Notes under the pieces: model-generated
Databases searched by the model: none
What the model saw: only the letters and a program-made list of their open reading frames with translations
Told to the model about the DNA's origin: nothing
Translations under genes and position numbers: made by a program
Shown here: positions 7,362 through 15,943 of the stretch, piece after piece
Layout of the letters: the number at the start of each line of letters is the position of its first letter
How positions within the stretch are numbered: the stretch's first letter is position 1
NCBI GenBank assembly: GCA_019634245.1
Contig: JAHQVR010000234.1
Span: 1-21,345 of the forward strand
Source of the DNA: Gammaproteobacteria bacterium
Lineage (GTDB): Bacteria > Pseudomonadota > Gammaproteobacteria > Granulosicoccales > Granulosicoccaceae
DNA length: 21,345 bases
Direction of reading: 5' to 3'

Positions 7362-8383
7362 TGCTGCGCCTTGCGCGGATCGAAAGCATCCCGAGTCGCT
7401 TCACCGATGAAAATCAACAAACTGAGCATAAACGCTAACACCAAAAACGCGCTAATTCCCAACCACGGTGCTTGCAAGTTGTCTTTACCCTGCGCGAGTA
7501 GCTCACCGAGTGATGCCGAACCGGGCGGCAATCCAAAGCCGAGAAAATCCAGTGACGTAAGTGTGGTAATCGAACCATTGAGGATGAAGGGTAAAAAGGT
7601 TAATGTCGCCACCATAGCGTTAGGCAATACGTGCTTACGCAGTACAGTCCAGCGCGCCACCCCAAGTGCGCTAGCAGCTTTAACATAATCAAAATTTCGC
7701 GCTCTAAGCACTTCTGCCCTGACAACCCCAACTAACGACGTCCAACTAAACAACAGCATGATGCCCAGCAACCACCAAAATGATGGCTGTATCAAGCTGG
7801 CCAATATGATCAACAATAGGAGCTGCGGTAATCCAGACCAAATCTCCAAAAACCGCTGACCTATGAGATCGGTCCAACCTCCCAAAAATCCTTGTACCGC
7901 TCCAACCGCAACACCGATGATCGAACTCAACAGGGTTAACACTAGTCCAAACAGTACCGAGACTCGAAAGCCATAGATGATGCGAGCCAAAACATCCCTG
8001 CCTTGATCATCGGTGCCGAGAAGGTTGTCTACCGACGGCGGTGCAGGAGCTGGCACCGGTAAATCGTAATTGACGGTGTCGTAGCTATACCGAATAGGCG
8101 GCCACAACATGTAACCTTTTTCATTAATTAAGTCAGCCACAAAGGGGTCGCGATATTCCGCTGATGTTTCAAAATCACCACCAAAATCCGTTTCTGGGTA
8201 ATCCACCAACACCGGGAAGAAATGTCGGCCATCGAAATTAACGTAGATTGGACGGTCATTGGCAACAAATTCAGCCATCAACGTGACTATAAACAGGATC
8301 AAAAACACCCACAGTGAATACCACCCTCTCTTGTTGGCTTTAAACCCTTGCCACCGTCGCTGCGAAAGAGGAGAAAGTGCCAT
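7358..8383 (-). CDS. yejE: YejE peptide ABC transporter permease
   Basis: One of two inner-membrane permease subunits of the Yej importer. From the ATG at 8383 it has 341 residues, as in E. coli YejE. After an N-terminal membrane anchor (WYSLWVFLILFIVTLMAEFVAN) comes a long periplasmic segment with NFDGRHFFPVLVDYPETDFGG. The NWLGTD-like block NLLGTDDQGRDVLARIIYG precedes the permease core, and the EAA loop is NFDYVKAASALGVARW. A TTG codon at 8386 would also open the frame, but the ATG sharing one base with the yejB TGA (TGATG) is the better start and implies coupled translation. The sequence matches known YejE almost from end to end by recollection, so the assignment is firm. The next gene, yejF, overlaps by 4 bp. 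Confidence 0.95.
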   Translation of the reverse strand: MALSPLSQRRWQGFKANKRGWYSLWVFLILFIVTLMAEFVANDRPIYVNFDGRHFFPVLVDYPETDFGGDFETSAEYRDPFVADLINEKGYMLWPPIRYSYDTVNYDLPVPAPAPPSVDNLLGTDDQGRDVLARIIYGFRVSVLFGLVLTLLSSIIGVAVGAVQGFLGGWTDLIGQRFLEIWSGLPQLLLLIILASLIQPSFWWLLGIMLLFSWTSLVGVVRAEVLRARNFDYVKAASALGVARWTVLRKHVLPNAMVATLTFLPFILNGSITTLTSLDFLGFGLPPGSASLGELLAQGKDNLQAPWLGISAFLVLAFMLSLLIFIGEATRDAFDPRKAQQ

Positions 8384-9486
8384 CAAAAGGAGCGTTTTTC
8401 AAAATCGATACGCGGATCGATCAGGGTATACATCACATCCCCAATAATGCTGAGAATGAGCCCCAGAAGCGTAAAGAAGAACAGGGTGCCAAACATCACC
8501 GGATAGTCTCGGGTCAGCACGGCTTCAAAGCCCAGTAAACCAAGCCCATCAAGTGAGAAAATAACTTCAATCAGCAAAGATCCGGTGAACAACACACCAA
8601 CGAACAACGCTGGAAATCCGGCGACTACAATCAACATGGCATTACGAAACACATGCCCATACATCACTCTATTTTGAGTCAGCCCTTTCGCCTTGGCAGT
8701 AAGCACATATTGTTTGTTAATCTCATCCATAAAAGAATTTTTGGTGAGCATCGTCAGGCTAGCAAACCCACCAATTACCATCGCCACAATGGGAAGTGTT
8801 AAATGCCAGAAATAATCCAGAATCTTCTTCCACCAAGGCAGGCTGTCAAAATTATCTGAAACCAGCCCACGCAATGGAAACCAGTCGACAAAGCTTCCGC
8901 CAGCGAACAACACCACAAGAAGAATTGCGAATAAAAATCCTGGAATCGCATAACCCACGATCACGACTCCACTGGTCCACAAATCAAACGATGATCCGTC
9001 TCTTAACGCCTTTTTGATTCCTAATGGAATGGAGATGAAGTAGACAATCAATGTGGTCCACAGACCCAAAGAAATGGACACCGGCATCTTGTCCTTAACC
9101 AGATCGATAACAGCCCGATCGCGAAAAAAACTATCCCCAAACTCAAACCGGGAATAATCGGCAATCATTTTAAAAAAGCGCTCATGAGCAGGCTTATCGA
9201 AACCATAGAGCTTTTCGATTTCCTGAACCAATTCCGGGTTTAATCCCCGCGCACCTCGATAAAGCTCATTGCCACCAGTGTTGGCATTAGATGAAGAAGA
9301 CTGTTGCGTATCTGAACCGCCACCGGAAACTCGATCCGCTGCACTGACGCTATTGCCTTTGATTTGTGCCAGCATCTGATCGACAGGGCCACCAGGCGCT
9401 GCTTGAACGATGATGAAGTTCAGCACCATGATCCCCAATAAGGTAGGGATCACCAACAACAACCTCCTGATGATATAGGCGAGCAT
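8383..9486 (-). CDS. yejB: YejB peptide ABC transporter permease
   Basis: Partner permease of YejE in the peptide importer, located in the inner membrane. The 367 residues start with the DppB/OppB-type anchor [20 protein letters not shown] and APGGPVDQ. A serine- and asparagine-rich linker follows (about residues 48-74, including [18 protein letters not shown]). This segment replaces the similar low-complexity insertion of E. coli YejB and lies in the periplasm. It leads to [20 protein letters not shown], then the membrane core. The coupling loop is [16 protein letters not shown]. The C-terminus [11 protein letters not shown] is typical of YejB. The gene follows yejA by 25 bp and ends on the yejE start. 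Length matches E. coli (364). Confidence 0.95.
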   Translation of the reverse strand: MLAYIIRRLLLVIPTLLGIMVLNFIIVQAAPGGPVDQMLAQIKGNSVSAADRVSGGGSDTQQSSSSNANTGGNELYRGARGLNPELVQEIEKLYGFDKPAHERFFKMIADYSRFEFGDSFFRDRAVIDLVKDKMPVSISLGLWTTLIVYFISIPLGIKKALRDGSSFDLWTSGVVIVGYAIPGFLFAILLVVLFAGGSFVDWFPLRGLVSDNFDSLPWWKKILDYFWHLTLPIVAMVIGGFASLTMLTKNSFMDEINKQYVLTAKAKGLTQNRVMYGHVFRNAMLIVVAGFPALFVGVLFTGSLLIEVIFSLDGLGLLGFEAVLTRDYPVMFGTLFFFTLLGLILSIIGDVMYTLIDPRIDFEKRSF

Positions 9487-9511
9487 AGACGTTCGGCCTT
9501 ACAGTGCCGAG

Positions 9512-11365
9512 CTACTGATTCAAGGCCTGCTCTTTATCGACATTAATCCACCAGGTATTAAAGCCCATCAGATTTTGTGGCACGATTTCCGGCCTTTCAA
9601 ATTTGTTCCAATACGCGGTGCGATAAATGGGTACAAAATAGTGCGGCACGAGATAGTGACTGTGCAAAAGCACTCGATCTAACGCTTTAGTCGTGGTAAC
9701 CAATCGCTCCCGACTCGGCGCCTTGATGATTTCTGCAATCAGTTCATCGATAGCGGGGCTCTTGATACCGGCTAGGTTACGCGAGCCTGTGGTATCGGCG
9801 GCGGCTGTGCTCCAGTATTCCTTCTGTTCGTTCCCCGGAGAACGGCTTTGCGCCCAACCCGACACAATCATGTCATAGTCAAAATTGTCCACCCGTTCCT
9901 GGTATTGAGAGGAGTCGACCAAACGCGCCTGCATGTCGATACCCAAACGCTCCAGGGCTTTTTTATAGGTTAAAGCGAGCTTCTCGATAGTGGTGGACAC
10001 GTAGAGTAATTCTACTTGAAACACTTCACCGGTATCTTGATGAGTTAATTTTCCGTCCTTAACGACCCAACCCGCCTCACGTAGAAGTTTTAATGCGCTG
10101 CGGTATTGTGTGCGTAAATTGCCAGAACCATCGGTTTGCGGCACAGTAAATTCTTTGGTGAAAACACTCTCTGGAATTTGTCCTTTAAACCTCTCCAGTA
10201 ACTCGAGCTCTTCCCCTTCAGGCAATCCAGTGGCTTGGAACTCAGAATTCTGAAAGTAACTCGTCGTACGTTGGTACGCGCCATAGAATAAATTTTTGTT
10301 TATCCATTCAAAATCGAAGGCGAAACCGAGCGCCTCTCGTACGCGAACATCCTGAAATTTCTCTTTACGCGTATTGAAAATAAAGCCTTGCATTTGCTGA
10401 ACGCTGGCATCAGGAATTTCATCTTTGACAACTCGCCCGTCAGTTACCGCTGGAAAATCATAAGCAGTCGCCCATCGTTTTGAGTTGTTTTCAGCAACAA
10501 AGTCGACATCACCCGATTTAAATGCTTCATGGATGACATTCGTATCTCGATAGTATTCGTACTTCAGACTATCAAAATTATCATGCCCCACATTCACCGG
10601 TAAGTTTCGAGCCCAATAGTCATCAACACGTTCGTAGCTAATGGACCGACCCGCATCAATCTGGTTCATTTTGTAGGCACCACTACCCAGCAACGGATCA
10701 AGAGTCGTTTTGGTAAAGTCACGATTCTCCCAAAAGTGCTTGGGCAAAATGGGCAACTGCCCCGTGATCAAGGGGAGCTCGCTGTTGTTGCCTTCACTAA
10801 AGGAGAATTTAACGGTGTGCGAATCCAGCTTCTCAGCCTTAGCAATAGCGCCGAAGTAACTTTTATAGGCCGGATGACCATCTTTCATGATCGTATCGAA
10901 GGTCCAGACTACATCATCAGCGGTTAACGCAACGCCATCATGCCAGCGCGCTTCTTTGCGCATGCGGTATGTCACCCAGCGCTTGTCATCAGGTACTTCA
11001 ATGCTCTCAGCCAGTAGGCCATACACCGCAAACGGCTCATCCATTGAATTCACAGTGAGCGTATCGTAGATACTGGTCGAACCGGCCGCTGGAAGACCCT
11101 TCAATATAAACGGGTTGGTGTTGTCAAACGTACCGCGAACACCCCGAGTTACAGATCCACCCTTAGGGGCATCTGGGTTCACGTATTCAAAATGTGTAAA
11201 GTCAGGACCGTACTTGATATCGCCATGCAACGCTAAGCCGTGACTGGCCTCTGCAGCGGTTGAGATCGATGGACTGAACACCAGAGGTGACACTGCCAGC
11301 CAAACGCCGCCAAGCAGTTGACGATAGTTGAAAAAAATTGACATGTTACGGTCACTATTGAGCAT
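9512..11365 (-). CDS. yejA: YejA periplasmic peptide-binding protein
   Basis: Extracytoplasmic solute-binding protein of family 5 that captures peptides and delivers them to YejBEF. The 617 residues (E. coli YejA 604) begin with a signal peptide whose hydrophobic core is LLGGVWLAVSPLVF, with cleavage likely after STAAEA; there is no lipobox. Family blocks include ALHGDIKYGPDFTHFEYVNP, GGSVTRGVRGTFDNTNPF, RKEARWHDGVALTADDVVWT, and near the C-terminus YDMIVSGWAQSRSPGNEQ and LVPHYFVPIYRTAYWNKF, all characteristic of YejA. The ATG at 11365 is preceded at 7 bp by AGGGAA (11373-11378), which favours it over an internal ATG at 11344. It is first in the yejABEF operon. The 111-bp gap upstream must hold its promoter, but I see no convincing -35/-10 pair. 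Confidence 0.95.
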   Translation of the reverse strand: MLNSDRNMSIFFNYRQLLGGVWLAVSPLVFSPSISTAAEASHGLALHGDIKYGPDFTHFEYVNPDAPKGGSVTRGVRGTFDNTNPFILKGLPAAGSTSIYDTLTVNSMDEPFAVYGLLAESIEVPDDKRWVTYRMRKEARWHDGVALTADDVVWTFDTIMKDGHPAYKSYFGAIAKAEKLDSHTVKFSFSEGNNSELPLITGQLPILPKHFWENRDFTKTTLDPLLGSGAYKMNQIDAGRSISYERVDDYWARNLPVNVGHDNFDSLKYEYYRDTNVIHEAFKSGDVDFVAENNSKRWATAYDFPAVTDGRVVKDEIPDASVQQMQGFIFNTRKEKFQDVRVREALGFAFDFEWINKNLFYGAYQRTTSYFQNSEFQATGLPEGEELELLERFKGQIPESVFTKEFTVPQTDGSGNLRTQYRSALKLLREAGWVVKDGKLTHQDTGEVFQVELLYVSTTIEKLALTYKKALERLGIDMQARLVDSSQYQERVDNFDYDMIVSGWAQSRSPGNEQKEYWSTAAADTTGSRNLAGIKSPAIDELIAEIIKAPSRERLVTTTKALDRVLLHSHYLVPHYFVPIYRTAYWNKFERPEIVPQNLMGFNTWWINVDKEQALNQ

Positions 11366-11476
11366 ATTTCTATTCCCTAATCACAGCCGTGCCGCTAAAG
11401 TTATATACGCCAAGGCAAAACCACTAGATTTTAAGACTGACACCGACCGAAGTTACAAAGTCTGTGCCCTAAAGAC

Positions 11477-12772
11477 TTAGAACCGCAAATTCCTTGGCAG
11501 TTCCGGAAATTCAATACGATCTCCTGTGCCAGGGCTCGGCCACCGGGATGGTGCAGGCTCACTCCCCCAATCGAACAAACCCCGCTGCCCTATGCCATCG
11601 TCAAAGGAAAACGTAAACCCACTGTTGAACTGTGACTGCGATACGAAGTACAACGCTGTCACCGCTATCGCTGCACCGCAGAGTGCTGCAGCTAAAATTT
11701 TAAGAACGCTGTAGGGTCTTTCGCCACGGACTTTGCCTGTCCTTCCATTGACCACAAACCGATAGGTTTTATCCCTGTAGACAAATCCTGCCGACCACAG
11801 TGGCAACAACACATGTTTAAAGGTCGTGTCACTATGGCGAGTTTTGACCGCAGAAATTCTCTGCTGATCACCACCAATCGCATTCGCTACATCATTTTTT
11901 ATAATTCGATCCATCGTCGATTGCGCCAAATTAAAACCTTCATCCAATTCAACTTGATACACCTCGCTGCTAAATCCGCTCAAGTACTCCTCCGTGTATG
12001 GAATGAGATTTTCTAAGTCCCAAGGCTCCAGCCAATCGGTTATTTTTCGTGGCAATGTACGAGTTGCGCCAACGAGTACATCATCAAAATGTCGCGATGT
12101 TCTACCACTCACTGGCGTCCAACGAATCTTAGGAACCTGCCGGGTACGCGTAACTCTACGGCCATTGACCGTGGTTCTATACCGCTGCCGAACATAGTAA
12201 ACATCGCCACGCTGACCTCGATAGCTCGTAGAGGTATCGCTATCGTAAGTCCAGTAGGGTATATAAATCCCGTTGAGCTTTGCATCCGCTTTGGCGTACT
12301 TCTTTAGTGCACTGGGCGCAAACCAGAGGCGGTTCATCCATTTTTTATACGAAACCTTAGCTTCGGCCTGAGTGATGCTAAAAGGCAGTAAGGCCTTTGG
12401 TTTGAGTATTTTCGAGTTCCCGGTGGTCGTGACAACCGTGGTGGCACAGAAAGGGCATTCGCCAGCGTGTATGTGCGCATCCATGGCAAATTGCGCTGCG
12501 CAGTTGGGGCAGCTGATGACACGCGTCTCGGGAGTAATCGTTCGAGATAACTGTAATCGCTGCAAGGCAATGTGCAGATCTAGCTCGCGTACTTCTGCAC
12601 CATCATTAATAATATGGTTATTGTGCCCGCAATACTGACATTCCAATGAGGTAGTGCCGATGCGATAATGTAGTACAGCGCCACATTGGGCGCAGGGAAA
12701 GCGTGTCTCTGTGAGCGCGGCGGTGGTTGCTTCACCCGTCGCTCGCACCTGATCCTGGGGATCAGCCTTCAT
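11477..12772 (-). CDS. Membrane-anchored double zinc-ribbon protein (YdjG-like)
   Basis: Function unknown. From the ATG at 12772 the product has 431 residues. Two four-cysteine zinc ribbons come first: C27/C30 with C45/C48, and C88/C91 with C106/C109. They resemble TFIIB-type ribbons, and relatives are sometimes misannotated as primosomal helicases. The middle contains the family motif IYIPYWTYD, then HVLLPLWSAGFVYRDKTY and FVVNGRTGKVRGERPYS, followed by one transmembrane helix at about 357-377. A short glycine/proline-rich tail follows. The order suggests ribbons and body on one side of the membrane with a single anchor. The frame is open to 12850, but that would overlap the SPFH gene by 62 bp. 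The ATG at 12772 lies 16 bp after that gene with AGGG in front. It closes the xpaC-telA-SPFH operon. B. subtilis YdjG, encoded beside PspA and the SPFH protein YdjI, appears to be the nearest named relative; this is from recollection. Confidence 0.8.
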   Translation of the reverse strand: MKADPQDQVRATGEATTAALTETRFPCAQCGAVLHYRIGTTSLECQYCGHNNHIINDGAEVRELDLHIALQRLQLSRTITPETRVISCPNCAAQFAMDAHIHAGECPFCATTVVTTTGNSKILKPKALLPFSITQAEAKVSYKKWMNRLWFAPSALKKYAKADAKLNGIYIPYWTYDSDTSTSYRGQRGDVYYVRQRYRTTVNGRRVTRTRQVPKIRWTPVSGRTSRHFDDVLVGATRTLPRKITDWLEPWDLENLIPYTEEYLSGFSSEVYQVELDEGFNLAQSTMDRIIKNDVANAIGGDQQRISAVKTRHSDTTFKHVLLPLWSAGFVYRDKTYRFVVNGRTGKVRGERPYSVLKILAAALCGAAIAVTALYFVSQSQFNSGFTFSFDDGIGQRGLFDWGSEPAPSRWPSPGTGDRIEFPELPRNLRF

Positions 12773-12788
12773 GGTTGCCCTACAGGTA

Positions 12789-13886
12789 TCAGCTAGTGGG
12801 TACCGGTGGTGGCGTGCTTTCAGCAGCCGGGAACATCTCGGCAATGGCATTCACCGTTCCAGCCGACTGCCACTGCGCCATATCCGGTGACCACACCAGT
12901 GTTTGCTTGGTCAAAGAGCCATTAGCGACCCGCTGACGAATCTCTGCTAACGAATACGGACCACCCGCTGAACCGGATTCAACCACGTGGAAACTGTGCG
13001 GTGTTGGCACCGGTGGCGGCGTTACCGCACCACCTGTCATCCCCTGAGACATTTGCTGCCCCATGGCCAAGCCGACTCCCATGCCGATCCCATCTGCGGC
13101 TCCACCACCAGGATTAGCCGCGGCACTCTCCATTGCGACACCGGTTTGATACTGCAAGAAACGATCGAGATTGCCCGTCATACCCATGCTAGTGCGCTTA
13201 TCCAGCGCTTCAGACACACTCTGCGGTAATGAAATATTTTCAACCAACAAGCGCGTTAGCTCGAGCCCATATTCCCCATACTCAGGCGCAATTCTTTGCG
13301 TTAAAAACTCTCCAAGCTGATCGTAGTTCGCAGCCATATCTAATATGGGAATTCCAGAGCTACCAATAATGGTGGCAAACCGAGACGTAATCAGATTTCT
13401 AAGTTGGTTACTTATTTCATCGGTGGTAAACACACCCTCGGTACCCACAATCTCCCGAATAAACTTCAACGGATCGACAACGCGCACGGTATAGGTGCCA
13501 AAGGCGCGCAAACGCAAACCGCCAAATTCCGCATCTCTTAACATCAAAGGTTGTTTCGTCCCCCACTTCAAATCGGTAAACCGGCGGGCATTGACGAAAT
13601 ACACCTCAGCTTTAAACGGGCTTTGGAATCCATGGTGCCAATTCATCAAAGTGGTCAGAATAGGCAAGTTTTTGGTTTCAAGCTCGTAGGTGCCGGGGCC
13701 CAACACATCGGCCACTTCACCTTCATTTACGAAAACCGCAAACTGCGATTCTCTGACAATGAGCTTCGCACCATATTTGATTTCATTCCCAAACCGCTCA
13801 AAGCGGTATACCATCGTATCGTTGGAATCATCCAACCATTCGATAACGTCAACGAGTTCGTGAAAAAGTCGTCCAAAAATTCCCAT
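12789..13886 (-). CDS. YdjI-like SPFH-domain protein with C-terminal GYF_2-like domain
   Basis: Probable membrane-associated scaffold of the SPFH/Band 7 superfamily; no activity is known. The 365 residues have no transmembrane helix. Residues about 25-240 form the SPFH region, with blocks typical of the YdjI group: IKYGAKLIVRESQFAVFVNEG, LGPGTYELETKNLPIL, AEVYFVNARRFTDLKWGT and ENISLPQSVSEALDKRTSMG. A glycine/methionine-rich linker follows. At about 298-350 lies a GYF_2-like domain (GGPYSLAEIRQRVANGSL, LVWSPDMAQWQSAG), flanked on both sides by the peptide TPPPVPT. B. subtilis YdjI ends in a zinc ribbon instead; here the ribbons are in the next gene. AAGGAG at 13895-13900, inside the last telA codons, sits 8 bp before the ATG at 13886. 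A GTG at 13889 is the alternative start. Confidence 0.87.
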   Translation of the reverse strand: MGIFGRLFHELVDVIEWLDDSNDTMVYRFERFGNEIKYGAKLIVRESQFAVFVNEGEVADVLGPGTYELETKNLPILTTLMNWHHGFQSPFKAEVYFVNARRFTDLKWGTKQPLMLRDAEFGGLRLRAFGTYTVRVVDPLKFIREIVGTEGVFTTDEISNQLRNLITSRFATIIGSSGIPILDMAANYDQLGEFLTQRIAPEYGEYGLELTRLLVENISLPQSVSEALDKRTSMGMTGNLDRFLQYQTGVAMESAAANPGGGAADGIGMGVGLAMGQQMSQGMTGGAVTPPPVPTPHSFHVVESGSAGGPYSLAEIRQRVANGSLTKQTLVWSPDMAQWQSAGTVNAIAEMFPAAESTPPPVPTS

Positions 13887-13889
13887 CAC

Positions 13890-15056
13890 TTATACTCCTT
13901 GCGATGTGGTTGTGGAATTGGCTTGCGCTCGCTTGAGCGAATCCTTCAAATTCGACTCCATCTCTTCTAATGCCTTTTCGGCTTCAGCGCGCCGACGCTT
14001 GCCTTCATCAGCAATCTGTAGACTCTCTTCCACCGTAGCGATGAGATTTTCGTTGGCCTTTCGCACCGCGTTCACATCGAAGACACCGCGTTCTAACTCT
14101 TCGCGGACGGTACGATTAGCGGTACGAAGGTTTTCGGCATTTTTCTCCAAAAGATCGTTGGTTAAATCACTGGCCGCTTTGACACTCTTCGCAGCTTCCG
14201 CCGAGCGAAAAATCGTAACCGCTTGAGCCAACTGTTGGCGCCACAGCGGCACCGTGTTTACCAAAGTCGAATTAATCTTATTCACCAAACCTTTATCATT
14301 CTCTTGAATAAGCCGGATGCTCGGTAATCCTTGCATAGCGACCTGGCGCGTCAATTTTAGATCGTGAATACGGCGTTCCAGATCGTCCCGACCACTGCGA
14401 ATATCGCGCAGTTCCTGCGCTCCCAACACGTCATCGCTGGTCTGCGCTTTTTGTTCAGCCTCGGGAATCATCACACTATCTATGTATTTGAGTTTCTCCT
14501 CACCGGCAGTGATGTAGAGCTCAAGATTGTGGAAGTATTCCAGATTCGCTTCATACAATTTGTCCAGCGAGGTAATGTCTCTGAGCAGCTGCGTCTTGTG
14601 TCCTTCAAGATCGTCGGTAACCGTATCAACCTGTCGCCGCACATCTTCGTACTGCTGGATAAATTTTGCTACCGGTGTAACCCCGCCGAATAGCATCCGC
14701 CATAGGCGAGCCAGAAAACCTGGTTTTTTGTTGGGGTCGTAATCTTGCACTTCGAAGCCACGCAACACTGTAACCATATTGTTCAATGAAGTACCCGCTG
14801 AGCCCAGATCTTTGTTGCGTACGCCCTCTAACATGTTGTCAGAAATGGTGGTAAGTTCCTGCTGTGCTTTGCTACCGAAAAAAATGATTGAATTACTATC
14901 GGCTAGATTGATTTCATTCATTAACGAATCGATGCGCGTTTTCTCTTCCGGCTTTACCTGATCGTAGGGCACCATTTCAAATTTAAGATCCGGTAGCAAT
15001 TCGGTTCCAGGTAATATGTTGGTATCGGTAGCGACATCCACAATGGTTTCTGCCAT
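13890..15056 (-). CDS. telA: TelA-family toxic anion resistance protein
   Basis: Cytoplasmic, largely helical protein of the TelA/KlaA/YaaN family. Plasmid members have been linked to tellurite resistance, while chromosomal ones are tied loosely to envelope stress; the molecular role is unknown. The 388 residues carry family blocks in order: GVRNKDLGSAGTSLNNM at about 75-95, GFLARLWRMLFGGVTPVAKF, then the strongly conserved LLRDITSLDKLYEANLEYFH and LYITAGEEKLKY. A long coiled-coil-prone tail rich in E, K and A runs to the end (NRTVREELERGVFDVNAVRK onward). The frame is open from a TTG at 15110 inside xpaC. The ATG at 15056 was chosen because AGAGGA (15064-15069) precedes it by 7 bp. The stop abuts the SPFH start. 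XpaC upstream is its usual partner, as in the B. subtilis xpaC-yaaN pair. Confidence 0.9.
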   Translation of the reverse strand: MAETIVDVATDTNILPGTELLPDLKFEMVPYDQVKPEEKTRIDSLMNEINLADSNSIIFFGSKAQQELTTISDNMLEGVRNKDLGSAGTSLNNMVTVLRGFEVQDYDPNKKPGFLARLWRMLFGGVTPVAKFIQQYEDVRRQVDTVTDDLEGHKTQLLRDITSLDKLYEANLEYFHNLELYITAGEEKLKYIDSVMIPEAEQKAQTSDDVLGAQELRDIRSGRDDLERRIHDLKLTRQVAMQGLPSIRLIQENDKGLVNKINSTLVNTVPLWRQQLAQAVTIFRSAEAAKSVKAASDLTNDLLEKNAENLRTANRTVREELERGVFDVNAVRKANENLIATVEESLQIADEGKRRRAEAEKALEEMESNLKDSLKRAQANSTTTSQGV

Positions 15057-15063
15057 GATTATT

Positions 15064-15069
15064 TCCTCT
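15064..15069 (-). promoter_or_regulatory. Ribosome-binding site fixing the telA start
   Basis: AGAGGA on the minus strand lies 7 bp before the ATG at 15056. The upstream in-frame TTG at 15110 has no such site and lies within xpaC. This supports the shorter protein. Confidence 0.7.
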
Positions 15070-15087
15070 TCATCAAAACGCGCTTGA

Positions 15088-15936
15088 TCAAACGACGCCT
15101 TCTTTTTCAAGCTGCAGTTGTAAAACTTCTATTTGAACGTCAAGTTCACTGACGTTATTCTCACGTAATTTGGCTTGCTGTTCGCTGATCACGGTTTCGA
15201 TCGTTGTCAAAACACGCCGAAAATTATCTTCTAATTTGGGATCATTTTCGCCCTGGTGCATCTTGGCGTAGCCAGAAGTAACTTGTTGTGCACCGTCTAA
15301 ATACACTTTGAGAAACTTGCGCGCCCGCCTGGCATCCACAGGGTCTTTTTCGATTGTCGATACAATCGACCTCGCTTCGGTCACAATACGTCGCAAGCGA
15401 TCTCGAAATTCTTTATTGCGAATTGACGTGCTGGCAGCTTCAATGGACTCGATGCGATCTTCAGCTTCATCGAGAAGCTCAACCAGCTCTTCGGTGGTGA
15501 TGCCCACTGAAGCGATATCAGATCCGCGTTTGCGCAGATCGAATTCATAGTAGAGATAGCAGCCGATCATGGTTGCAGCTCCAAACAATAGGCCATCGAT
15601 CAGCGAGTAACGACCCGGGATTCCGAGCCAGGCCACGAGCAACATACCCAGCGACAATGCACACGCACCCATAAAACGATACGGCACAGTACTGGACCGG
15701 CGTCGCCAGGACCGCCGCGCAGCTATGGCCTCTAGGCGCATACCTTTACGAATCAAGGTGGCAGCGAGCATCGCAAGCGCGAACCCCACGCCGCGGATGA
15801 CAGCCACAGCTGCGTTACCGTCCAGCAACGCTAGGGCCGCCGCGGGCAACAACGGCAGTGCAATAAAATACAGAAGCAATCCACGCCACAACCTGGGTGT
15901 TTTCTGCTCGGGGTTATAGCGTTTAACTGCGGCCAT
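15088..15936 (-). CDS. xpaC: XpaC-like membrane protein
   Basis: Inner-membrane protein of the XpaC family. Members are named for hydrolysis of 5-bromo-4-chloroindolyl phosphate in Bacillus, but no phosphatase motif is visible and the real role is unknown. The 282 residues have four membrane helices in two pairs, at about 20-37, 42-62, 87-105 and 110-130, separated by a very basic loop (RRSWRRRSSTVPYRF). The cytoplasmic half, 131-282, is helical and contains the family block RARKFLKVYLDGAQQVTSGYAKM at about 200-222, ending in a coiled-coil-prone tail. It precedes telA, the normal arrangement for these two families. There is no ribosome-binding site before the ATG. Instead, the stop of the 28-codon frame upstream lies 7 bp before it, which suggests coupled translation. 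Confidence 0.85.
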   Translation of the reverse strand: MAAVKRYNPEQKTPRLWRGLLLYFIALPLLPAAALALLDGNAAVAVIRGVGFALAMLAATLIRKGMRLEAIAARRSWRRRSSTVPYRFMGACALSLGMLLVAWLGIPGRYSLIDGLLFGAATMIGCYLYYEFDLRKRGSDIASVGITTEELVELLDEAEDRIESIEAASTSIRNKEFRDRLRRIVTEARSIVSTIEKDPVDARRARKFLKVYLDGAQQVTSGYAKMHQGENDPKLEDNFRRVLTTIETVISEQQAKLRENNVSELDVQIEVLQLQLEKEGVV

Positions 15937-15943
15937 GTGTTTT

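Noticed and set aside
11457..11478. AAGTCT/AGACTT stem at the end of the zinc-ribbon gene as a terminator.
   Set aside because: Only 6 A/T-rich base pairs, a 9-nt loop and no T-run on the minus strand; too weak to list.
12773..12850. A longer N-terminus for the zinc-ribbon protein.
   Set aside because: It would overlap the SPFH gene by 62 bp, adds residues unlike the family, and a better-placed ATG with AGGG exists at 12772.
13551..13970. A 139-codon plus-strand frame across the SPFH/telA junction.
   Set aside because: It is antisense to two well-supported genes and has no ribosome-binding site or family match that I recognise.
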